A DNA stretch of 64,000 nucleotides from Mycolicibacterium tokaiense (GTDB lineage Bacteria; Actinomycetota; Actinomycetes; Mycobacteriales; Mycobacteriaceae). Below, piece after piece: positions 35,719-44,651 of this stretch. The notes beneath the pieces are model-generated. The model did no database searches and was not told the DNA's origin. It saw only the letters and a program-made list of their open reading frames with translations. Each line of letters starts with the position of its first letter. Position 1 is the first letter of the stretch. The position numbers and the translations under genes are program-made. Location of the stretch: contig NZ_AP022600.1 in NCBI RefSeq assembly GCF_010725885.1, positions 248,001-312,000 of the forward strand. The letters are read 5' to 3'.

Positions 35719-36767
35719 TGCTGGACTCCTTCGGTGGGGAGGAACTGGGGATCGGCAATCTCGTCGCCGATGATGCCGGTGCTGCGCATCAGGTCGAAGA
35801 TCGAGCTCTCGTCGTCGGCCCACTGCTGGTCGAAGCGCACGTCGTCGACCACCCAGTCATGTTCGGCCACATACTGTTTCATGAACTCGATGTCCTCGGG
35901 CGTGGCGACAGCGAAGTGCTGGGGGTAGCGTTCGATCATCTCGTCGCGATGACCCTGCCACTCGGCCAGGCCGAGCTCCCACAGGTCCAGGAACGCCGAC
36001 ACCTCTTTGGGGTGTTCTTCCACCCACTCCTTGCGGGCGACGAAGACGTTGCCCATCGGACCGTCGTGGCCGGGCGCGTTGAGCTCGGCGAACAGGTCGG
36101 CCGAGGATTTGCCGTCGTAGAGCGGGCGCACGGCGCCGTCACGCAGTTCCCGCGCGGACAGGTCCGGATAGCAGATGCAGGCGTCGATCTCGCCGCGCGC
36201 CAACAGGTTCGACAGGTTCTGGATGTCGGCCACCACGATCTCGAAGTCGGATCCCGAGCCCTGCTCGTCGACGAGGTTCATGTCGTGCATCTGCTTGATC
36301 AGCGCGCTCCACACCAGGGTGCCCGACACGGTGGTGAACACGCCGATGCGCTTGCCGCGCAGATCCGCCACGGACTGCGCCGGGTCATCGGCGCGCACCA
36401 GGAAACGGCTGCGCTCGGCGTTGTAGCGGCCGATGATGACGGTCTCGCGCTGCGTCTGCTCCTCGAGATAGGGCACCTCGAAGGACGCGGTGGAGATGAT
36501 GTCTGCGTGCCCGCCGGCAAACAGGCCGAATTCGTCCCAGGTGGCGCTGGTCTCGATGGTGTAGCCGGTCTGCTCCTCCCACTCGTCGACCAGGCCGGTG
36601 TCGTGCATGTAGTCCCAGATGGGGTCCGGCGCGAACGTGAAGCGGATCTCACCGTCCTGTGCGGCCCGCGACGACGCCGGCCCACCGAGCCCGGCCGAGC
36701 AGCCGCTGGTGAAGATCGTCGTCGCGACGGCGGCCAGTGCCATGGCCACCTGCGTGTGCCTCCTCAT
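35715..36767 (-). CDS. Substrate-binding lipoprotein of ABC importer
   Basis: A 350-residue solute-binding lipoprotein. Signal peptide with lipobox FTSGC (Cys23), then a type II periplasmic-binding fold of the NMT1/SsuA kind (DEFGLFAGGHADIISTASFEVP, DLRGKRIGVFTTVSGTLVW). ATG at 36767 has GAGGAGG upstream. First gene of the operon lipoprotein, two permeases, ATPase, amidohydrolase, hydroxylase, cupin. The ligand is unknown; the downstream enzymes suggest an aromatic or heteroaromatic acid. Divergent from a GAF-PucR regulator. Confidence 0.86.
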   Translation of the reverse strand: MRRHTQVAMALAAVATTIFTSGCSAGLGGPASSRAAQDGEIRFTFAPDPIWDYMHDTGLVDEWEEQTGYTIETSATWDEFGLFAGGHADIISTASFEVPYLEEQTQRETVIIGRYNAERSRFLVRADDPAQSVADLRGKRIGVFTTVSGTLVWSALIKQMHDMNLVDEQGSGSDFEIVVADIQNLSNLLARGEIDACICYPDLSARELRDGAVRPLYDGKSSADLFAELNAPGHDGPMGNVFVARKEWVEEHPKEVSAFLDLWELGLAEWQGHRDEMIERYPQHFAVATPEDIEFMKQYVAEHDWVVDDVRFDQQWADDESSIFDLMRSTGIIGDEIADPQFLPTEGVQQ

Positions 36768-36788
36768 GGGCACCTCCTCGTGAGTCTT

Positions 36789-36827
36789 GTGACGGCTGTC
36801 ACCGTCGGAGACCACGATGCGTGACGG
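36789..36827. promoter_or_regulatory. Candidate PucR operator: GTGAC repeats
   Basis: In the divergent gap, GTGAC-N4-GTCAC (36789-36802) is a perfect short dyad, and the heptamer GTGACGG occurs twice as a direct repeat (36789-36795 and 36821-36827). It is placed to control both the uptake operon and the PucR gene. Confidence 0.42.
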
Positions 36828-36861
36828 AGGACACTCGCAGCAATGTCTGCGCACACACACT

Positions 36862-36867
36862 TATGCT
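36862..36867 (+). promoter_or_regulatory. -10 element for leaderless PucR gene
   Basis: TATGCT fits TANNNT. Seven nt later comes the GTG at 36875, the typical distance for a leaderless mycobacterial start. An ATG at 36863 lies inside this element, so it is unlikely to be the start. Confidence 0.5.
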
Positions 36868-36874
36868 GGTTTGT

Positions 36875-38518
36875 GTGTCCACAGAAACACAGCATCCTCC
36901 CCTGGAACGGTGGCTGGACGCCTTGGCCGGCATCGGGGAGGCGGTGGGTGGGGACGAACCCGTCACCGACCTGCTGAACCGCGTCGCCCGCACCGCTTGC
37001 ACACTGCTGGGCTACGACTTCTGCGCGGTGTTCCTGCCCGACGACAGCCGCCACGCGCTGACCATCGTCGGCTACCACGGCCTGTCCCCCGAGTACGTCG
37101 CGAAGGTCAACGCCCAGCGGCCCATCCTGCTCGACGAGTCCGGCGGCGAGGAGGCACCCACCAGCGTCGCGTTCCGCACCGGCGATGTGGTGGCCCTCGA
37201 GGACATCGAGTCGATGCCCGGCATCGGCCCGTGGGGCGGGGTGGCCCACGAGCAGGGCTACCGGGCGCTGGTCTCGGTGCCGCTGCGCCGCGGTGGCCGC
37301 GTCGTGGGCGCCCTCAACGGCTACCACGCGCAGCCGCACCACTTCGACCACGCCGAGATCAGCCTGGTGAACGCCATGGCCACCCAGGTGGCGATCGCAC
37401 TGGGCACCGCCCAGCTGCGCGCCAGTGAGCAGAACACCATCCGCGAACTGCGCCGCTCGGAGGAAGTGCACACCCTTCTGACCGCCATCGCGCTGCGGGG
37501 AGAAGGGGTGGGTGGTGTCGCCGCGGCGCTGGCCGAGCTGCTGGGTCACGACGTCCTGATCGAGGACATCTACGGCGAGCGATTGGCCGGCGGGTTCACC
37601 GAGCCGCGCCCCGAGGCCGCCGCCACCGAGGTGATGCTGGACGGAAAAGTGCTGGCCCACATCCGCATCGACGCCGACGCCCAGGATCTGTCGCGCCTGG
37701 ATGTGCGCGCGGCCGAGCAGGCCGCGGTGGTCACCGCGCTGGAGCTGCTGCGCGCCCGCACCGCCGCCGAGGTGGAGCAGCGGTTGCGCGGGTCCCTGGT
37801 CGCCGACCTGCTGGCCGCCGGCTCCGACGTCGAGGCGCTGCTGGACCGGGCCCGGCGGCTGGGCTGGGATCTGTCGGGACCGCAGCACCTGGTGGCGCTG
37901 CGCTGCGCCGGCCCGCGCGACCGGTTACTGGCCGCGGCCGATCGCGTGGTCTCCCGGGTGTCACCGCGGCCACTGGCGGCGATCCACCGCGACGACCTGG
38001 TGCTGGTGTGGTCTCCGACCGCAGGCGACGTGGCCGTGTTCGCGGCACAGCTGATGGGGGCGCTGGTGAGCGCGGGCACCGCGGCAGGCGCGGTGGCCGC
38101 GGTGACCGGCGCCGAGCCGCCCGCCGGTCTGCCCACCCTGTTCCGCACCGTGCGGGGAGCGTTGAACGTCGCCGACGCGGACGCCGGCCTGATCGATCTG
38201 CGCGAGGCCGCCATCGACCATCTGCTGCTACAACTCGACGACCCGGCCGCGCTGCGGGATTTCGCGGATTCCACGCTGGGCCCGGCGCTGCGCTATGACC
38301 GCGAGAACGGCACCGAGCTGCTGCGCACCGCCCGGGTGCTGCTGGAGCAGGACCTGGACCGCCACGCCACCGCCGCGCAGCTGCATCTGCATCCCAACAC
38401 GGTGGCCCAGCGAGTGCGTCGACTCGAAGGGCTGACCGACCTGAAGCTCGCCAAACCCCGTGACCTGCTGCGGCTGACGTCGGCCTTGACCGTCGCGCGC
38501 ATCATCGGGCTGGGCTGA
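36875..38518 (+). CDS. GAF-PucR transcriptional activator
   Basis: A 547-residue regulator. An N-terminal GAF sensor (about 15-180; LLGYDFCAVFLPDDSRHALTI, HEQGYRALVSVPLRRGGRVVG) is followed by the CdaR-type middle region and a C-terminal PucR helix-turn-helix (RTARVLLEQDLDRHATAAQL, HPNTVAQRVRRLEGLTDLKL). It would sense the imported compound or an intermediate and activate the divergent uptake-catabolism operon. GTG at 36875 is preferred because of the leaderless -10. It ends 13 bp before the Rv1261c-like gene. Confidence 0.87.
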   Translation: MSTETQHPPLERWLDALAGIGEAVGGDEPVTDLLNRVARTACTLLGYDFCAVFLPDDSRHALTIVGYHGLSPEYVAKVNAQRPILLDESGGEEAPTSVAFRTGDVVALEDIESMPGIGPWGGVAHEQGYRALVSVPLRRGGRVVGALNGYHAQPHHFDHAEISLVNAMATQVAIALGTAQLRASEQNTIRELRRSEEVHTLLTAIALRGEGVGGVAAALAELLGHDVLIEDIYGERLAGGFTEPRPEAAATEVMLDGKVLAHIRIDADAQDLSRLDVRAAEQAAVVTALELLRARTAAEVEQRLRGSLVADLLAAGSDVEALLDRARRLGWDLSGPQHLVALRCAGPRDRLLAAADRVVSRVSPRPLAAIHRDDLVLVWSPTAGDVAVFAAQLMGALVSAGTAAGAVAAVTGAEPPAGLPTLFRTVRGALNVADADAGLIDLREAAIDHLLLQLDDPAALRDFADSTLGPALRYDRENGTELLRTARVLLEQDLDRHATAAQLHLHPNTVAQRVRRLEGLTDLKLAKPRDLLRLTSALTVARIIGLG

Positions 38519-38531
38519 CAGACTGGAGCGC

Positions 38532-38975
38532 ATGAGTTTGTCGCCCCTGGAGAAGATCGGCCTGCGGCTGTTGCGTGTGCATGACGTGATCTATCAGAAG
38601 AGCGGCGGCCGGATCGGGCACCGGCTGCCTGGCGCTCCGCCCAGCCTGCTGCTGCACTCGGTGGGCGCCAAGACCGGCGCGGCGCGGGTGAACACCTTGA
38701 CCTATGCCACCGACGGCGGGCGGTACCTGATCGTCGCCTCCAACGGCGGCGCCAACAGGTACCCGGCCTGGTACCACAACCTCAAGGCCCACCCCGACGT
38801 CGAGATCAACGTCGGGACACAGCGTTTCGCGGTGCACGCCGACATCCTGCTGCCGGAGCACCCGGAGTACGCGCGGCTGTGGCAGGTGGTCAACGCCAAC
38901 AACTCCGATCGCTACACCAACTACCAGCAGCGCACCGACCGGCCCATCGCGATCATCGCGCTGCGTCCGGTGTAG
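38532..38975 (+). CDS. Deazaflavin (F420)-dependent nitroreductase (Rv1261c-like)
   Basis: A 147-residue DDN-family protein. The split-barrel core shows LLLHSVGAKTGAARVNTL, YLIVASNGGANRYPAWYHNL and the C-terminal RPIAIIALRP strand typical of F420H2-dependent nitro/quinone reductases. It matches Rv1261c in size and neighbourhood. It would use reduced F420 to reduce quinones or nitro compounds, probably at the membrane. ATG at 38532 with GGAG upstream. Confidence 0.87.
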   Translation: MSLSPLEKIGLRLLRVHDVIYQKSGGRIGHRLPGAPPSLLLHSVGAKTGAARVNTLTYATDGGRYLIVASNGGANRYPAWYHNLKAHPDVEINVGTQRFAVHADILLPEHPEYARLWQVVNANNSDRYTNYQQRTDRPIAIIALRPV

Positions 38976-39052
38976 TCGCCAACCGGAATGCGTTGAGCCC
39001 GGGCATCGTTGTCTGCCGAGACGGACACGGGTAGCGACGGGAGAGGCCGCGG

Positions 39053-40072
39053 GTGCGACGCTGGGAAATGGACGGTATCGGTCGGCACCATCTGAGATTG
39101 CGCGACGTGGACATTCCCGAGCCGGCACCCGGGGAGATCCTGGTGCGGGTGTCCGCCGTGTCCTTGAACTACCGCGACAAGATGGTCATCGAAACCGGGC
39201 GCGGACTGGACCTGCGTTTCCCGTTCACCCCGGGTTCCGACCTGGCGGGAACCGTTGCGCGCGTAGGCGAAAACGTGACGCGCTTCGAGGTCGGTGAGCG
39301 GGTGATCTCCACGTTCACCCCCGATTGGCGCGACGGCACCCGCGGCGGAAGCGCCCGCACCCCTTCCTATCGCACCCTCGGGGGTTTCTACCCCGGTGTG
39401 CTGGCCGAGTACGTGAGCTTGTCCGAGGAGTGGTTCGTCTCGGCTCCCGACACCGTGTCCGCAGAGCAGGCCAGCACGTTGCCGTGTGCGGGGGTGACCG
39501 CCTGGTTCGCACTCGTCGAGCGGGGGCGGGTCCACGCCGGCGAAACAGTCCTGGTGGAGGGCACGGGCGGGGTGTCGTTGTTCGGCATCCAGATCGCCAA
39601 GGCCCATGGCGCCCGTGTCATCGTCTCCGGGAGCGCGGCCAAGCTGGACCGGGCGCGGGCCCTGGGCGCCGACGATGTGGTCGACCGGCAGGACCCCGAC
39701 TGGGTGTCCACCATCTACTCACTCACCGGTGACCACGGCGCCGACCACGTGCTGGAGATCGTCGGTGGCGCGCACCTCGGCGCGGCCGTCGAGGTCGCGG
39801 CCGTAGGCGGCAGGATCCATCAGATCGGCGCACTGGAGGGCTTTGAGATCAGCGCACCCGCAATGCCGCTGATGTTGAAAGACGTGGTGATCCACGGCAT
39901 CGGCACCGGCCACCGCCGCGCACTGGAGGACCTGGTGGCAGCGGTGGACCGGGTCGGCATGACACCGACCGTCGACCAGGTCTACCCGATGTCCGAGCTA
40001 CCGGCGGCCCTGGATCACCTGGACCGCGGGCCGTTCGGCAAGCTCGTCGTCGAGGTGGCGGGCGGAGGTTAG
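39053..40072 (+). CDS. Zinc-free MDR oxidoreductase (quinone reductase-like)
   Basis: A 339-residue medium-chain reductase of the quinone-oxidoreductase type. It has the GroES-like fold (SLNYRDKMVIETG) and a nucleotide motif EGTGGVSLFGIQIAKA. It lacks the Cys/His zinc ligands and the four-Cys lobe, so it should be an NADPH reductase and not an alcohol dehydrogenase. GTG at 39053 has GGGAGAGG at good spacing. It sits where M. tuberculosis has Rv1260, but it is a different kind of enzyme. It overlaps the convergent LLM gene by 4 bp. Confidence 0.83.
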   Translation: MRRWEMDGIGRHHLRLRDVDIPEPAPGEILVRVSAVSLNYRDKMVIETGRGLDLRFPFTPGSDLAGTVARVGENVTRFEVGERVISTFTPDWRDGTRGGSARTPSYRTLGGFYPGVLAEYVSLSEEWFVSAPDTVSAEQASTLPCAGVTAWFALVERGRVHAGETVLVEGTGGVSLFGIQIAKAHGARVIVSGSAAKLDRARALGADDVVDRQDPDWVSTIYSLTGDHGADHVLEIVGGAHLGAAVEVAAVGGRIHQIGALEGFEISAPAMPLMLKDVVIHGIGTGHRRALEDLVAAVDRVGMTPTVDQVYPMSELPAALDHLDRGPFGKLVVEVAGGG

Positions 40073-41118
40073 AAGAGTTCCTTGGCAAGCAGTTCCAGCG
40101 TCGCCACCCGTGCCGGGGCGGAGGCAGCGGCGGTGCCGCGGAACGCCGACCCCACCGGGTTGATCATCACCTCGTCGACACCGAAGTGTTCGGCGATCTC
40201 GCGCACCTGCTCAGCGGCCTCGGCCGGAGCGCCGACGACAGCCCGGGCGCGGCCGTCTTCGATGATGGCGCTCTCCTGGGCGGTGAACTGCATCTGCTCC
40301 GCCTCCTCGACGAGATCGACGGCGCGCAAGGGCTTTCCGGTCCGCAGCGTCGACATCATCACCAGCTGCGGCAGCAGCAGGGCGTGCGCTTCCTCGGCGG
40401 TGGGGGCCACCGAGGCGTTGACCGTCATGAACGTCACCGGCTCGGCCGCCAGGTCGCTGGGCTGGAACTCCTCGCGATAGGTCGCCAATGCCTCCTCGGT
40501 GCCCTGCCCGGCGAAGTGGTGGGCGAACACGTACGGCAGGCCCTTGGCGGCAGCCAGGTGCGCCGAGTACATCGACGAGCCCAGCAGCCACAGCCGCGGC
40601 TCACCGGCTGCTGCCGGCGTGGCCTTGAGGACGTACTCCGGGCGCATCAGCTGACGGGGCATCTCCACCCGGACGCCGGTGGCGCTCATCATGGCGGCCA
40701 CCTCGTCGAGGTAGCGGGGAAAGTTGGCGATGTCGGAGTCGTCGCGACCCGCGGGACCCCGCAGCGCCATCGACGTCACCGGATCCGAACCGGGCGCGCG
40801 GCCCAGGCCCAGATCGATGCGCCCGGGGGCCGCGGCCTCCAGCAGCGCGAACTGCTCCGCGACGGCCAGCGGTGCGTGATTGGGCAGCATCACGCCGCCG
40901 GAACCGAGCCGGATCTGCCGGGTCTGACCGGCCAGATACGCCAGCACCACGGGCGGGCTGGTGGCCGCCACGGCGGGCATGTTGTGGTGTTCGGCCACCC
41001 AGTAGCGGGTGTAACCCAGCTCATCGGCAGCCTGCGCCAGTTCCACCGTGGCAGCCAAGGCGTCAGCGGAGGTCTGGTCGGAGCGAACAGGGACGAGATC
41101 GAGCACAGATAACCGCAT
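40069..41118 (-). CDS. LLM-class flavin oxidoreductase (MsnO8-like)
   Basis: A 349-residue luciferase-like protein of the subgroup with start MRLSVLDLVPV and the pattern ELGYTRYWVAEHHNMPAVA, IRLGSGGVMLPNHAPL and GRIDLGLGRAPGSDP. These are FMN- or F420-dependent enzymes with mostly unknown substrates. The frame is open to an ATG at 41139, whose purine run is too close; the ATG at 41118 gives the family's normal N-terminus. Unrelated in subgroup to the LLM protein at 196. Confidence 0.83.
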   Translation of the reverse strand: MRLSVLDLVPVRSDQTSADALAATVELAQAADELGYTRYWVAEHHNMPAVAATSPPVVLAYLAGQTRQIRLGSGGVMLPNHAPLAVAEQFALLEAAAPGRIDLGLGRAPGSDPVTSMALRGPAGRDDSDIANFPRYLDEVAAMMSATGVRVEMPRQLMRPEYVLKATPAAAGEPRLWLLGSSMYSAHLAAAKGLPYVFAHHFAGQGTEEALATYREEFQPSDLAAEPVTFMTVNASVAPTAEEAHALLLPQLVMMSTLRTGKPLRAVDLVEEAEQMQFTAQESAIIEDGRARAVVGAPAEAAEQVREIAEHFGVDEVMINPVGSAFRGTAAASAPARVATLELLAKELF

Positions 41119-41152
41119 AACTGGTCCCAACGTCGTCATCCCCTCATTTATT

Positions 41153-41205
41153 GCGACTTCGGCGCGCAGATAAGCGCTGAGCGGTTACGGGCGCGCCGAC
41201 ATCGC
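41153..41205. repeat. Palindromic element, second copy
   Basis: Arms 41153-41167 and 41191-41205 pair with two mismatches around a 23-nt loop, and share with the 6290-6336 element the CGGCGCGC / GCGCGCCG cores and the inner GAGCGGTTAC. The right arm lies inside the last codons of udgB. It is probably both a dispersed repeat and a transcript end. Confidence 0.55.
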
Positions 41206-41991
41206 ATCGGCCCGGCCGAACACGTCGTCGAGCATCGCGGGTGTCAGTCGGCCGGTGAACATGTTCTGCTGGCTGGGGTGATAGCAGCCGAGCAGCGCCA
41301 GCCCCGGCCTGACCTCGAACAGCACGTTGTGTCCGAACTTGGGCCTGCGCGACTCCCCCAGCATCGACAGCGCCACCTGCCAGGCGAAGCCGCCCAGTGC
41401 GACCACCACCTGCACGTGCCGGGACACCAGGCGCCACTCGGCCGCCAGCCAGGGCGCGCAGGTCGTGCGCTCCGCCGGGGTGGGCGCGTTGCCCGGCGGC
41501 GCGCACCGCACCGGTGCGCTGACGCGGATGGCGGTGGTGTCCAGGCCGTCGGCGGCGTCGACGCTGGTGGGCTGATTGACCAGGCCCACGCGGTACAGCG
41601 ACGCGAACAACTGGTCACCTGAACGGTCGCCGGTGAACACCCGCCCGGTGCGGTTTGCGCCGTGCGCCGCCGGTGCCAGACCGACGATGAAGATCCGCGG
41701 GTTCACCGCACCCCACCCCGGCACCGGGCGGCCCCAGTACGGCTGGTCGGCGAACGCCCGCCGCTTCACCTCGGCCACCTCCTCGCGCCACTGCACCAGT
41801 CGCGGGCAGGCCCGGCACACCGAGATCTGCGCATCGAGCTGCTTGAGGGTGCGCGCGTCGGCGGCCAACTGCTCCACCGTGGCGGCGTCGCCGGCCGCCG
41901 GCGTGGCCGGGCGGGCCGGATCACCGGGCCAGCCTCGGCCGGCGGGCACCGGCGAGGCAAAGAGCCGACCGGTCCGGGGATGAGGGTGCAT
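41185..41991 (-). CDS. udgB: Family 5 uracil-DNA glycosylase UdgB
   Basis: A 268-residue family 5 uracil-DNA glycosylase, homologous to Rv1259. Four cysteines for the [4Fe-4S] cluster are visible: Cys59 and Cys62 (CRAC), Cys163 (CAPPGN) and Cys178. Motif 1 is [14 protein letters not shown] (104-117) without the catalytic Asp of family 1, as usual for family 5, and motif 3 is HPSQQN (238-243). It removes uracil, and in this family also hypoxanthine and other deaminated bases, from duplex DNA. ATG at 41991 has GGAG upstream. Divergent from tap with a 63-bp gap. Confidence 0.92.
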   Translation of the reverse strand: MHPHPRTGRLFASPVPAGRGWPGDPARPATPAAGDAATVEQLAADARTLKQLDAQISVCRACPRLVQWREEVAEVKRRAFADQPYWGRPVPGWGAVNPRIFIVGLAPAAHGANRTGRVFTGDRSGDQLFASLYRVGLVNQPTSVDAADGLDTTAIRVSAPVRCAPPGNAPTPAERTTCAPWLAAEWRLVSRHVQVVVALGGFAWQVALSMLGESRRPKFGHNVLFEVRPGLALLGCYHPSQQNMFTGRLTPAMLDDVFGRADAMSARP

Positions 41992-42007
41992 CGCTCCATC
42001 GTGGCCG

Positions 42008-42045
42008 AAAACCCATGGCTCCCGTGCGCAGCGCGCTGCTAAGTT
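42008..42045 (+). promoter_or_regulatory. tap promoter, possible WhiB7 type
   Basis: A -10 candidate TAAGTT lies at 42040-42045, and 17 bp upstream is GGCTCC (42017-42022). Five bases before that is an A-run (42008-42011) in otherwise GC-rich DNA. WhiB7-controlled promoters carry an AT-rich patch just upstream of -35, and tap belongs to that regulon in M. tuberculosis. The match is suggestive only. Confidence 0.35.
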
Positions 42046-42054
42046 CATCCCGCT

Positions 42055-43293
42055 ATGGGCAAGCGCGGACCGGTGTTCACCATCTTGTTCGCCGCGCTGA
42101 TGGCCGGGACCGGCAACGGCATCTCCATGGTGGCGTTCCCCTGGCTGGTCCTGCAGCGCAACGGCTCGGCCGTCGACGCCTCGATCGTGGCGATGGCCGG
42201 CACGCTGCCGCTGCTGGTGGCCACCCTGATCGCCGGAGCCGCCGTGGACTACCTGGGCCGGCGCCGGGTCTCGATGATCTCTGATGGTCTCTCCGCGCTG
42301 TCGGTGGCCGCGGTGCCGGTGCTGGCGCTGAGCTTCGGGGTGGACAGTGTGAACGTCGGTGTGCTGGCGGTGCTGGCCGCCCTGGGCGCGTTCTTCGACC
42401 CGGCCGGGATGACGGCGCGGGAGACCATGCTGCCCGAGGCGGCCCGCCGGGCGGGCTGGACGCTGGACCACGCCAACAGCGTCTACGAGGCCGTCTTCAA
42501 CCTGGCCTACATCGTGGGCCCCGGCATCGGCGGCCTGCTGATCGCCACCATCGGCGGCGTCAACACCATGTGGGTGACCGCCGCGGCGTTCGTGTTGTCC
42601 ATCGCCGCGATTCTCACGCTGCGCCTGGAAGGCGCGGGGAAACCGGACCTCGAGCAGCTGCCGGAGAACGTCTGGGCCGGCATCGTCGAGGGGCTGAAGT
42701 TCGTGTGGCACAACAAGGTGCTGCGCGGGCTGGCGTTCGTGGACCTGACCGTGACCGGGCTGTACATGCCGATGGAGAGCGTGCTGTTCCCGAAGTACTT
42801 CACCGACCGCAACGAGCCGGCCCACCTGGGTTGGGTGCTGATGGCGCTGTCCCTCGGCGGGCTGATCGGGGCGCTGGGCTACGCGGTGCTGTCGAAGGTG
42901 ATGAGCAAACGCGCCACGATGTTGACCGCGGTGTCGACGCTCGGGGTCGCGATGACGGTGATCGCGTTCCTGCCGCCGCTGCCGATGATCCTGGCGCTGT
43001 GCGCCGTGGTGGGGCTGGTCTACGGCCCGATCGCGCCGATCTACAACTACGTGATGCAGACCCGCGCCCCCGCCCATCTGCGCGGCCGGGTGGTCGGGGT
43101 GATGGGATCGCTGGCCTACGCCGCCGGACCGCTGGGGCTGATCCTGGCCGGGCCGCTGGCCGACACCGCCGGGTTACAGGCCACCTTCTTCGCTCTGTCG
43201 GCGCCGATGCTGCTGGTCGCCGCCATCGCCTTCGTCATGCCGTCGCTGCGGGAACTGGACCGCGACCCCGGACCTCTAGGATCGTCACTGTGA
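42055..43293 (+). CDS. tap: Multidrug efflux pump Tap (MFS)
   Basis: A 412-residue 12-helix major facilitator, clearly the Tap pump (Rv1258c and M. fortuitum tap). The opening [21 protein letters not shown], the loop [12 protein letters not shown], the [15 protein letters not shown] segment and the [10 protein letters not shown] segment are near-identical to Tap as I know it. Tap exports tetracyclines, aminoglycosides and other drugs with proton motive force. It overlaps the FAD oxidoreductase gene by 4 bp, so the two are co-transcribed. Confidence 0.93.
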   Translation: MGKRGPVFTILFAALMAGTGNGISMVAFPWLVLQRNGSAVDASIVAMAGTLPLLVATLIAGAAVDYLGRRRVSMISDGLSALSVAAVPVLALSFGVDSVNVGVLAVLAALGAFFDPAGMTARETMLPEAARRAGWTLDHANSVYEAVFNLAYIVGPGIGGLLIATIGGVNTMWVTAAAFVLSIAAILTLRLEGAGKPDLEQLPENVWAGIVEGLKFVWHNKVLRGLAFVDLTVTGLYMPMESVLFPKYFTDRNEPAHLGWVLMALSLGGLIGALGYAVLSKVMSKRATMLTAVSTLGVAMTVIAFLPPLPMILALCAVVGLVYGPIAPIYNYVMQTRAPAHLRGRVVGVMGSLAYAAGPLGLILAGPLADTAGLQATFFALSAPMLLVAAIAFVMPSLRELDRDPGPLGSSL

Positions 43294-44651
43294 GCCCCAT
43301 CACGGAATTGGTCAGCGAACTCCCCGACGGCACCGTCGTCACCGACCCCGACATCGTGGCCGCCTACCGGCAGGATCGCGCCGCCGATCCGGACGCCGGG
43401 ACGGCGACGGCGGTGATCCGACCGCGCACCACCGAGGAGGTGCAGACGGTCCTGCGCTGGGCGACGCGCCACCGGGTCGCGGTGGTACCCCGCGGTGCGG
43501 GCACCGGGCTGTCCGGCGGGTCCACCGCCGTCACCGGTGGGGTGGTGCTGTCCACCGAGAAGATGCGCGACATCACCGTCGACCCGGTGACCCGCACCGC
43601 GGTGGTGCAGCCGGGGCTGCTCAATGCCGAGGTCAAGAAGGCCGTCGCGGAGTACGGGCTGTGGTACCCACCGGACCCGTCGTCCTACGAGATCTGCAGC
43701 ATCGGCGGCAACATCGCCACCAACGCCGGCGGTTTGTGCTGCGTCAAGTACGGCGTCACCACCGACTACGTGCTGGGGCTGCAGGTGGTGCTGGCCGACG
43801 GCACCGCGGTGCGCCTGGGTGGGCCGCGCCTCAAAGACGTTGCCGGCCTGAGCCTCACGAAGTTGTTCGTGGGCAGCGAGGGCACCCTGGGGGTGATCAC
43901 CGAGGTGACGCTGCGCCTGCTACCGCCGCAACCGCACGCGTGCACCGTGGTCGCCAGCTTCTCCTCAGTGCGGGCCGCCTGTGATGCGGTGGGCGCGGTG
44001 AGCACCAAGATCCGGCCCGCGATGCTGGAGTTCATGGACGCGGTGTCGATCAATGCCGTCGAGGACAAGCTCAAGATGGGGCTGGACCGTTCCGCGGCCG
44101 CCATGCTGGTGGCTGCCTCCGACGAGCGGGGCCCCACCGGCGCGGAGGACGCCGAGTTCATGGCCGCGGTGTTCACCGAACACGGTGCCAGCGAGGTGTT
44201 TTCGACAGCCGATCCCGACGAGGGTGAGGCGTTTGTGGCGGCCCGGCGCTTCTGCATCCCGGCGGTGGAGGCCAAGGGGTCGCTGCTGCTCGAGGACGTG
44301 GGGGTGCCGCTGTCGGCGCTGGCCGATCTGGTGGCGGGGATCGAGAAGATGGCCGCCGACACCGGGTTGCTGATCTCGGTGATCGCCCACGCCGGCGACG
44401 GCAACACCCATCCGCTGATCGTCTACAACCCCGACGACGTGGCCGAGACCGAGCGCGCCAACAAGGCGTTCGGCGACATCATGGACCTGGCGATCAGCCT
44501 GGGCGGCACCATCACCGGCGAGCACGGTGTCGGCCGCCTCAAGAAACCGTGGCTGGCAGGCTATCTGGGTCCGGAGGCGATGGAACTGAACCGCCGGATC
44601 AAGACCGCGCTCGATCCGGACGGGATTCTGAACCCCGGCGCAGTGGTCTGA
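43290..44651 (+). CDS. FAD-linked D-2-hydroxyacid dehydrogenase (Rv1257c-like)
   Basis: A 453-residue GlcD/D-lactate dehydrogenase-type flavoprotein. The PCMH FAD-binding domain (about 35-215) shows PRGAGTGLSGGSTAV and SIGGNIATNAGG; the C-terminal cap has VIAHAGDGNTHP and ITGEHGVGRLKK, where the His residues bind metal and substrate. It would oxidise glycolate or D-lactate and pass electrons to a quinone or protein. GTG at 43290 overlaps the tap stop (GTGA). Its last 53 bp overlap the convergent membrane protein gene. Confidence 0.9.
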   Translation: MSPITELVSELPDGTVVTDPDIVAAYRQDRAADPDAGTATAVIRPRTTEEVQTVLRWATRHRVAVVPRGAGTGLSGGSTAVTGGVVLSTEKMRDITVDPVTRTAVVQPGLLNAEVKKAVAEYGLWYPPDPSSYEICSIGGNIATNAGGLCCVKYGVTTDYVLGLQVVLADGTAVRLGGPRLKDVAGLSLTKLFVGSEGTLGVITEVTLRLLPPQPHACTVVASFSSVRAACDAVGAVSTKIRPAMLEFMDAVSINAVEDKLKMGLDRSAAAMLVAASDERGPTGAEDAEFMAAVFTEHGASEVFSTADPDEGEAFVAARRFCIPAVEAKGSLLLEDVGVPLSALADLVAGIEKMAADTGLLISVIAHAGDGNTHPLIVYNPDDVAETERANKAFGDIMDLAISLGGTITGEHGVGRLKKPWLAGYLGPEAMELNRRIKTALDPDGILNPGAVV

